From contig DJIE01000177.1 of the NCBI GenBank assembly GCA_002433465.1, positions 1 through 14,718 on the forward strand: DNA of 14,718 bases. Direction: 5' to 3'. This document shows, piece after piece, positions 7,513 to 12,322 of the stretch; position 1 is the stretch's first letter; every line of letters starts with the position of its first letter. A program made the position numbers and the translations under genes. This DNA is from Salinisphaera sp. UBA6602 (GTDB lineage Bacteria; Pseudomonadota; Gammaproteobacteria; Nevskiales; Salinisphaeraceae). Below the pieces are notes generated by a model that saw only the letters and a program-made list of their open reading frames with translations, was not told the origin of the DNA and made no database searches.

Positions 7513-8021
7513 GGGCGCACCTCCGTTACGAAGGAGCGGCTCGTCGGCGCAGTAGAGCCGCTGGTGTCGTCGCGCTCCTGCCAGGTGATGGTGACCTGGT
7601 AGCGCAGGCATGCGGTGCCGTCGTTCTGTACACAGTTGATCGCGCCGCGCCCGTCCGGTAGCAGGCCCTGTCCGCTTGCGCTCTGATCGCCCAGCGATCG
7701 GTCCCAGACATAAGCGTCGTAAGTGGCCATTTGCGTGGGCGTGCAGGCGGTGCCGTTTTCACAGAGTGTTGGTGGCGAGCCAGCCGAGGGATTGTTCACG
7801 TTGTTATATGCATTGGCAGCAACCCCGGCCCGGTTCGCGCGCATGCGGTCGGCGATATTATCGGCGGCGAAAGTGGCCTGGGTTCGGGCCGAAGACACCT
7901 GGGTATTGACGATGCTCACCGTCTGCAGGCCGAGCAGGCCAAGCAGGCCTATGGAAACGATCACGATCGTGACCAAGGCTTCCAGCAGGGTGAATCCGGC
8001 GTTATGAATAGGATGATTCAT
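7509..8021 (-). CDS. pilV: Minor pilin PilV
   Basis: From ATG at 8021 the product is 170 residues. The leader MNHPIHNAG ends at the prepilin site G9/F10, followed by FTLLEALVTIVIVSIGLLGL with Glu at mature position 5. A family-typical ADNIADRMRANRAG follows at 53-66. Four cysteines (87, 93, 130, 138) could make two disulfides. A GTG one codon upstream (8024) is the alternative start and would add one residue. With ATG, the fimU stop and pilV start share a base (TGATG), so reinitiation is likely either way. PilV is a core minor pilin that joins FimU and PilW in the tip-proximal initiation complex. Confidence 0.92.
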   Translation of the reverse strand: MNHPIHNAGFTLLEALVTIVIVSIGLLGLLGLQTVSIVNTQVSSARTQATFAADNIADRMRANRAGVAANAYNNVNNPSAGSPPTLCENGTACTPTQMATYDAYVWDRSLGDQSASGQGLLPDGRGAINCVQNDGTACLRYQVTITWQERDDTSGSTAPTSRSFVTEVRP

Positions 8022-8551
8022 CACGAGCCCCGGGCTTCCAGACGTTCGATACGTCCGCTGGTCGCGATACGGATTTGCGTGCTGTCGCTGGTGTCGTTGG
8101 AGGTGACGGTGAAAGTGCCGTTGCTGGTACGGGCGAAGCCGTTGGCGTCGAAGACCACGGGTGTGCCGGTGCCGCGGCTGAAGCCCACGTTGATGGTGCC
8201 GTCCAGGCGGCCGTGCACGCGAAGAATGTTGTCGTTCGTGGGCGCTGTTGTGCCCGCAGCGGGTGCGAAGATGATCCAGCCCTCATCCCAGTTGCCGCCG
8301 CCGCAGCTCGTCTGATTGGAACTTGCGCAAACATTGACCGGCTGTCCGCGGGTCACGGCTTCGCTACGGGCGTAGTTGAAGTCGCCCACCAGGTCGTTCG
8401 CGTTGGCCGCGATCGTATTTCGCTGCACCATGCCCAGATAGGAGGGGATGGCGATCGCCAGCAAAATGGCGGCCACGGCGATGGTCACCAGCAGTTCCAG
8501 CAGGGTGAAGCCGCGGTTTGAGGTCGGAGCAGACGAACGCAGATTACGCAT
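8021..8551 (-). CDS. fimU: Minor pilin FimU (GspH/FimT family)
   Basis: From ATG at 8551 the product has 176 residues. The leader ends SNRG at 14, followed by FTLLELLVTIAVAAILLAIA with Glu at mature position 5. The GspH/FimT block is present: NDLVGDFNYARSEAVTRGQ at 52-70, then VNVC and GWIIF (91-95). C75 and C83 form the usual close pair. The frame continues upstream to a TTG at 8644, but that extension is not pilin-like and runs through the promoter region, so the ATG is preferred. FimU is chosen over FimT because it heads the pilV-pilW-pilX-pilY1-pilE series; no second FimT-like gene is present. It is the first gene of the operon, and the ribosome site before its ATG is poor. Confidence 0.87.
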   Translation of the reverse strand: MRNLRSSAPTSNRGFTLLELLVTIAVAAILLAIAIPSYLGMVQRNTIAANANDLVGDFNYARSEAVTRGQPVNVCASSNQTSCGGGNWDEGWIIFAPAAGTTAPTNDNILRVHGRLDGTINVGFSRGTGTPVVFDANGFARTSNGTFTVTSNDTSDSTQIRIATSGRIERLEARGS

Positions 8552-8578
8552 GATTGCAGTATCGGCGTTCCGAAGAGG

Positions 8579-8607
8579 TTTATTGCGGATGCGCCGACCG
8601 GCGTAAA
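8579..8607 (-). promoter_or_regulatory. Candidate sigma-70 promoter of the fimU-pilVWXY1E operon
   Basis: On the minus strand, TTTACG (8607-8602) and AATAAA (8584-8579) are separated by 17 bases and each matches the -35/-10 consensus at 4 of 6 positions. Transcription would start near 8572, about 20 bases before the fimU ATG. An AlgR-box-like site lies 9 bases upstream of the -35 element. This is a by-eye call. Confidence 0.4.
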
Positions 8608-8616
8608 AGAGGGGCC

Positions 8617-8625
8617 GATGAACGG
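8617..8625 (-). promoter_or_regulatory. AlgR-box-like site upstream of fimU
   Basis: The minus strand reads CCGTTCATC, one mismatch from the AlgR recognition sequence CCGTTCGTC known from Pseudomonas. In P. aeruginosa the response regulator AlgR activates this same operon. Relative to the proposed start near 8572 it covers about -45 to -53, a reasonable place for an activator. A single 8-of-9 match can occur by chance. Confidence 0.35.
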
Positions 8626-8718
8626 CAGCGGCTGTCGCTGGCAAATCTCAGGTCGGTCGGCCATGGGTCGGTTTCGACCGGCCCGTCAACGCATGGGGAA
8701 TGCGTCATGAGAGGCCGA

Positions 8719-8794
8719 TGGTGCCGGGGAGAGGAATCGAACCTCCGACCTACTAATTACGAATCAGTTGCTCTACCGACTGAGCTACCCCGGC
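8719..8794 (-). tRNA. tRNA-Thr (anticodon CGT)
   Basis: The minus strand folds as a full cloverleaf of 76 bases including encoded CCA. The acceptor stem is a perfect 7-bp pair (GCCGGGG / CCCCGGC). The D arm begins GCTCAGTCGGTAGAGC. The anticodon stem ACTGA/TTAGT holds the loop TTCGTAA, giving anticodon CGT, which reads ACG (Thr). The T loop is TTCGATT. The gene has its own promoter upstream and lies in the same direction as the fimU operon, which begins 168 bases downstream. Confidence 0.96.
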
Positions 8795-8815
8795 TCCGAA
8801 TTCGGCAAGGCGCGG

Positions 8816-8844
8816 ATTATAGAGAAAGGTTTGCCCGCAAACAA
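8816..8844 (-). promoter_or_regulatory. Promoter of tRNA-Thr with GC-rich discriminator
   Basis: The minus strand carries a perfect TATAAT (8821-8816) and TTGTTT (8844-8839) separated by 17 bases. The -10 element is followed by CCGCGCC. A start near 8809 leaves a leader of about 15 bases before the mature tRNA. A GC-rich discriminator is characteristic of stable-RNA promoters under stringent (ppGpp) control; that regulation is inferred, not shown. Confidence 0.75.
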
Positions 8845-8894
8845 TGCTTGCTTTGACTGCAGGCGGTGCAGCACCGTCTACAACTGCAACGGAT

Positions 8895-8921
8895 GGCGGC
8901 CCGCCGTCATGGCGGGCCGTC
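8895..8921 (-). terminator. Strong stem-loop after the amidase gene, probable terminator
   Basis: A perfect 9-bp GC stem (CGGCCCGCC / GGCGGGCCG, 8897-8905 and 8911-8919) with a 5-base loop can be extended by two further pairs, one a wobble. It lies 19 bases past the amidase stop codon. On the minus strand no T run follows. On the plus strand it is followed by TCTTTAT, but no gene there needs it. Most likely it ends the amidase transcript before the tRNA-Thr promoter. Confidence 0.5.
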
Positions 8922-8940
8922 TTTATCGAACGAGGCAGGG

Positions 8941-10713
8941 CTAGTCGTCGTTAGCCGCAAGTTCCGGCGTGAACGTCGGTGCACTACGCGGCCGCACTGT
9001 CTGCTGATAGCCGTAGGCAATGCGAATGAGCATCGGCTCATCGAACTCGCGGGCCAGAAGCTCCATACCTACCGGCAGGGCCGGGGCGCTGTCGTTACCG
9101 GCGGGCTGCACCATACCGGCCGGCATGCTCAGCGCCGGAAAGCCGGAGAACGGGCTCAGTCGATTATTGCGACCCGTCGTCGGCGAGGCGCCCAACCTGG
9201 GTGCGAGGCTGAGTACCGAAGGGTAGAGCAAGACGTCGTAGGGGGCGCCGAGGGCGTTGGCGTTGGGGCCGTCTCCGTCGCGATTGTCGAGGATGCGCAT
9301 CAAGCCGCTACGTACGATCGTCGGGCGCTGTTCGAGGTTGCGTTGATAGTCCTGTCGATACGCCACGGCCTGGGCGCTGGTATCGCTTTCGTCTTCTATC
9401 GCGCGGCCGATCTGACCATAGGATGCGAATGTGCCGGTATGACGCGCCTCGTAGCCGCCGCTGGCCTCCACCGCATCGAAACTGCGCAGGTGCCCGTCCA
9501 GATTCGACGGCCAGCTCATCAGGTAGGCGGTGAGATCGTTGCGGAACTCGAAGCGCGAATTGCTGGCAAAGCCGGTGAGATTGTCGAGCGCAACGCTGCG
9601 CGCGGTCAGGTCGTCGGCCGTGAGCACGTCCACGGTCGCGCCGGCCGCGCGCATGGCGTCGATGGCCTCGCGGATCTTGGCCTGGACCTGGACATTCTCG
9701 TCGGTGTTATCGCCGAACAGCGGTTGGAGCGCTGCGATGCGTACGCCCTCGAGACCGTTCGGGTCGAGATAGTCGGTGTACGTGGCGGGAACGTTGGTAA
9801 TGACTTGATACGCTTCGGCGGTCTCGATCGCGGCCGAGTCGTAGGCGAAGGCCTGGCGTTGGTTGGCATAGGCCCCGTCGTCGAAACCGACCATGGCGTC
9901 GAGCATGAGCGCGCAGTCCTGAACGGTTCGGCACATGGGCCCGCCGGTATCCTGGGATGCCGCCAGCGGCACGATACCGTCCTGGCTCACCAACCGCAGG
10001 CTGGGCCGTATACCCACAAGGCCTTCAAGGCTGGAGGGCACGCGAATGGAACCGCCGGTATCGCTGCCGGTGCCGGCCATGGCAAAGCTGGCGGCGATGG
10101 CCGCACCGGTACCCGACGACGAACCGCCGGGGCCTTTGGTTGGATCGTAGGCGTTCTTTACCTGGCCTTCGATCGCGCTGCTGCCGATAAAGCCGAATGC
10201 GAATTCGTCGAGGTTCGCCTTGCCAAGGATGATGCCGCCGGCGTCGACGATACCCGTGACCGAGAAGGCATCGTCGGGTGAGCGGTTGTACTGCATGGCG
10301 GTACCGCCGGCGGTTGTGGTGACGTCGGCCGTGTCGAAGTTGTCCTTGAGTAGAACCGGCACGCAATGCAGCGGTCCACTCGGGCCGTCGACGGCATAGT
10401 TGCGGTCCAGCATACGGGCACGATCGAGTGCGCGCGGATTGAGATTGATCACCGCGTGCAGGCTCGGCCCGGCGTCGTCATAGGCCTCGATACGGTCGAT
10501 ATAGCCTTGTACCAGCGCCTCGCAGGTCAATGTGCCGGCCCGCATCGCGGCATGGGCCTGGTCGATGGTGCCTTCGACGAAGTTAAACGTGGCGGGTTCG
10601 CCGGGCGTCGCGGTGCCGTTATCGTCGACGGTGACGTTATCGCCGTCCGAATCACTGCAGCCAGACAGTAGTGCGCCCAGCAATAACAGGCTGAACGAGA
10701 GCCTTGATTTCAT
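8941..10713 (-). CDS. Amidase signature family lipoprotein
   Basis: The product has 590 residues. A lipoprotein signal peptide ends in the lipobox LLSGC, with C19 as the lipidated residue. Ser at +2 predicts outer-membrane sorting, and an Asp-rich linker (20-32) follows. The rest is an amidase signature hydrolase with a complete Ser-cisSer-Lys triad: K123 (VLLKDNFDT), S198 (GPGGSSSG) and S222 (DTGGSIRVPSS). The spacings K-75-S-24-S equal those of fatty acid amide hydrolase. The family C-terminal block is also present (SGFPALSMPAGM, LPVGMELLAREFDEP). It should hydrolyse an amide in the envelope; the substrate is unknown. It is not GatA: no gatB/gatC are nearby and it is exported. The frame is open to 11400, but ATG at 10713 directly precedes the signal peptide, has GGGGA 4 bases upstream, and the extension overlaps tRNA-Ser antisense. 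Confidence 0.9.
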   Translation of the reverse strand: MKSRLSFSLLLLGALLSGCSDSDGDNVTVDDNGTATPGEPATFNFVEGTIDQAHAAMRAGTLTCEALVQGYIDRIEAYDDAGPSLHAVINLNPRALDRARMLDRNYAVDGPSGPLHCVPVLLKDNFDTADVTTTAGGTAMQYNRSPDDAFSVTGIVDAGGIILGKANLDEFAFGFIGSSAIEGQVKNAYDPTKGPGGSSSGTGAAIAASFAMAGTGSDTGGSIRVPSSLEGLVGIRPSLRLVSQDGIVPLAASQDTGGPMCRTVQDCALMLDAMVGFDDGAYANQRQAFAYDSAAIETAEAYQVITNVPATYTDYLDPNGLEGVRIAALQPLFGDNTDENVQVQAKIREAIDAMRAAGATVDVLTADDLTARSVALDNLTGFASNSRFEFRNDLTAYLMSWPSNLDGHLRSFDAVEASGGYEARHTGTFASYGQIGRAIEDESDTSAQAVAYRQDYQRNLEQRPTIVRSGLMRILDNRDGDGPNANALGAPYDVLLYPSVLSLAPRLGASPTTGRNNRLSPFSGFPALSMPAGMVQPAGNDSAPALPVGMELLAREFDEPMLIRIAYGYQQTVRPRSAPTFTPELAANDD

Positions 10714-10738
10714 GGTGTCCCCAAAAGGTGTATGGATC

Positions 10739-10754
10739 CGCTCGACATCGAGCG
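10739..10754. promoter_or_regulatory. 16-bp dyad in the amidase leader, possible operator
   Basis: CGCTCGA and TCGAGCG are perfect reverse complements around a 2-base centre. The dyad begins 26 bases upstream of the amidase ATG. Two-fold symmetric half-sites this close to the start suit a dimeric repressor, or they may form a small mRNA hairpin near the ribosome site. No regulator gene is adjacent. Confidence 0.35.
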
Positions 10755-10884
10755 CAGGGCGGTCGACGGGCTGTGCCAAAGCAGTGCGTAGGCCTGTGCC
10801 CGCGTCGCGCCTGGTGGGCGTAAGCAAGACCAATGCCATTGCATGGCAGCTACAGATTGCGCAGGCCCGGATTGGCGGACGGGC

Positions 10885-10914
10885 TTGCGCTGGGCCTGTG
10901 CTGTCTCGGACAAT
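10885..10914 (+). promoter_or_regulatory. Candidate promoter of tRNA-Ser
   Basis: TTGCGC (10885-10890) and GACAAT (10909-10914) are 18 bases apart. The -10 element ends 20 bases before the mature tRNA 5' end. The following GCGCAG is a GC-rich discriminator like that of tRNA-Thr. Both hexamers match consensus only moderately. Confidence 0.5.
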
Positions 10915-10934
10915 GCGCAGCGCGCGAGCACTGC

Positions 10935-11024
10935 GGAGAGGTGGCAGAGCGGTTGAATGCACCGGTCTTGAAAACCGGCAGGGGTTCACGCCCCTCGTGG
11001 GTTCGAATCCCACCCTCTCCGCCA
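10935..11024 (+). tRNA. tRNA-Ser (anticodon TGA)
   Basis: This is a 90-base class II tRNA with encoded CCA. The acceptor stem GGAGAGG / CCTCTCC is perfect. The anticodon stem CCGGT/ACCGG holds the loop CTTGAAA, giving anticodon TGA, which reads UCA (Ser). A long variable arm with an AGGGG/CCCCT stem follows, as expected for tRNA-Ser. The T arm is GTGGG-TTCGAAT-CCCAC. It stands alone, transcribed towards fba; only a weak GCGC hairpin with TTTT (11056-11072) follows it. Confidence 0.97.
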
Positions 11025-11199
11025 TCGCCGTGCTCCCTACCTGCAATGACAGCCCGCGCCGCCCGCGCTTTTCGTGCTGGCCTGTGCCATTGCCTGGCAA
11101 CGGGGCATGCGCCGGGGCCAGTTCATCGCCGCGGTAGCCACGCGCGATCGAGGTCGTGAGAGGCAATTGAAGCGTTTCTCCATTGATGACGATTTGCGG

Positions 11200-11205
11200 T
11201 AAAAT
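11200..11205 (+). promoter_or_regulatory. Likely -10 element of the fba promoter
   Basis: TAAAAT matches the -10 consensus at 5 of 6 positions and is followed by a GC-rich discriminator (CGCGCC). It lies 31 bases before the fba ATG, giving a leader of about 25 bases. No good -35 hexamer sits 16-18 bases upstream; the best is TTCTCC-like near 11176, so the promoter may depend on an activator. The ribosome site AAGGA (11225-11229) lies 7 bases before the ATG and decides the fba start. Confidence 0.5.
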
Positions 11206-11236
11206 CGCGCCAAATTGGCCCAACAAGGATTCGCGC

Positions 11237-12256
11237 ATGCACGAACAAGCACTTATCGATACGGCGAAAGCACTCGTTGTCGACGGCAAAGGCATTCTCG
11301 CCGCCGACGAATCGACCGGCACCATCAAGAAGCGTCTCGATAGCATCGGGGTGGAGTCGACCGAAAAGACTCGGCAGACGTATCGCAATTTGCTGTTCAC
11401 CGCCGACGGCGCGCAGGACTACATCAGCGGTGTAATCCTGTTCGAGGAAACGCTGTTCCAGAAGGCCGACGACGGTACGCCGTTTCCCAAACTGTTGGCC
11501 GATCAGGGCGTCATCCCCGGTATCAAGGTCGACAAGGGCGCCAAGCCGCTGGTCGGCAGCCCGGAAGAAAAGGTAACCGAAGGCCTGGATGGCCTGCGTG
11601 AGCGCCTTGCCGATTACGCTAAGGCCGGTGCGCGCTTTGCCAAGTGGCGCGGCGTGATCGATATCGCCGACGATCGGCCGAGCGATTACTGCATCCACGT
11701 CAACGCCCATGCGCTGGCCCGCTATGCGGCCCTGTGTCAGGAAGCCGGCATCGTGCCGATCGTCGAGCCGGAAGTGCTCATGGACGGCGCGAACTCGATC
11801 GAACGCTGCGAAGAAGTCACCGACCGCGTGCTCGATGCCGTGTTCGCCGAGCTCAAGGCCCAGAACGTCATGCTCGAAGGCATGCTGCTCAAGCCCAACA
11901 TGGTCATCGCCGGCAAGCAGTGCCCGCAGCAGGCGGGGGTCGAGCAGGTGGCCCAGGCCACGCTGCGCTGTCTCAAGCGTCGGGTGCCGGCGGCCGTGCC
12001 GGGCATCGTTTTCCTGTCCGGCGGGCAGAGCGACGAACTCGCGACCGCGCATCTGGACGCGATGAACCGCATGGGCCCGCAGCCCTGGAAGCTGACCTTC
12101 TCCTACGGGCGTGCGCTGCAGGCGCCGGCGCTGGCGGCCTGGGGCGGCAAGGACGAGAACATTGCCGCGGCCCAGAAGGCCTATCTCAAGCGTGCCCGCA
12201 ATAACGGCGCGGCCGCGCGCGGCGAGTACAGCGCGGACATGGAAGAGGCGGCCTGA
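11237..12256 (+). CDS. fba: Class I fructose-bisphosphate aldolase
   Basis: The enzyme reversibly cleaves fructose 1,6-bisphosphate to dihydroxyacetone phosphate and glyceraldehyde 3-phosphate in glycolysis and gluconeogenesis. The 339-residue product is the eukaryote-like class I (Schiff base) aldolase, not the metal-dependent class II enzyme. Visible active-site motifs are LAADEST (D24), KVDKG (K100), FAKWRGV (K136), VEPE (E177) and the Schiff-base lysine K219 in LLKPNMV; GGQSDE at 262-267 is also family-typical. It is shorter than animal enzymes and ends in SADMEEAA without the C-terminal Tyr of muscle aldolase. The start is set by AAGGA 7 bases upstream of ATG 11237; an in-frame ATG at 11183 lies upstream of the -10 element. 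The gene appears monocistronic, with its own promoter and a strong terminator. Confidence 0.95.
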   Translation: MHEQALIDTAKALVVDGKGILAADESTGTIKKRLDSIGVESTEKTRQTYRNLLFTADGAQDYISGVILFEETLFQKADDGTPFPKLLADQGVIPGIKVDKGAKPLVGSPEEKVTEGLDGLRERLADYAKAGARFAKWRGVIDIADDRPSDYCIHVNAHALARYAALCQEAGIVPIVEPEVLMDGANSIERCEEVTDRVLDAVFAELKAQNVMLEGMLLKPNMVIAGKQCPQQAGVEQVAQATLRCLKRRVPAAVPGIVFLSGGQSDELATAHLDAMNRMGPQPWKLTFSYGRALQAPALAAWGGKDENIAAAQKAYLKRARNNGAAARGEYSADMEEAA

Positions 12257-12275
12257 GCCCTGATGTCGGCGTAGC

Positions 12276-12305
12276 AAAAAAGCCCGGCCGCGGCCGGGCT
12301 TTTTT
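12276..12305. terminator. Perfectly palindromic intrinsic terminator after fba
   Basis: The 30 bases are a perfect palindrome: A6, a GC-only stem GCCCGGC with a short CCGCGG-type centre, the complementary arm, then T6. This is a classical intrinsic terminator and, being symmetric, can work in both directions. It begins 19 bases after the fba stop and ends only 17 bases before the next start codon. Confidence 0.93.
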
Positions 12306-12322
12306 GTGCGCCGAATAAGTGC

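Larger units (their letters stand above)
8552..8718. other. Control region upstream of the fimU operon
   Basis: This 167-base stretch lies between fimU and the tRNA-Thr 3' end. It carries the promoter candidate and AlgR-box-like site listed separately. A cluster of GGTCG/CGACC half-repeats at about 8652-8684 includes a small hairpin (GGTCG-4-CGACC, 8666-8679). On the minus strand a TTGACG lies at about 8685-8690, but no good -10 element sits 16-18 bases from it. I see no terminator for the tRNA, so read-through from tRNA-Thr into the pilin operon is possible. Confidence 0.5.
10714..10934. other. Divergent intergenic region between the amidase gene and tRNA-Ser
   Basis: This 221-base region holds the amidase leader with a 16-bp dyad (10739-10754), an inverted repeat TGCCA-N5-TGGCA (10834-10848) and the tRNA-Ser promoter candidate (10885-10914). 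I did not find a convincing minus-strand promoter for the amidase gene; a TTGGCA at about 10800-10780 has no good -10 partner. Confidence 0.5.

Noticed and set aside
8866..10281. 471-codon open frame antisense to the amidase
   Set aside because: It lies opposite an intact amidase with a full catalytic triad, and its product is low-complexity and family-less.
8719..11024. Integrated element using tRNA-Thr or tRNA-Ser as attachment site
   Set aside because: I saw no integrase and no duplicated tRNA 3' end nearby; the genes between the tRNAs look like ordinary chromosome.
10714..11400. N-terminal extension of the amidase frame by 229 codons
   Set aside because: It would be read antisense through tRNA-Ser and the fba start, and it would bury the lipoprotein signal peptide inside the protein.
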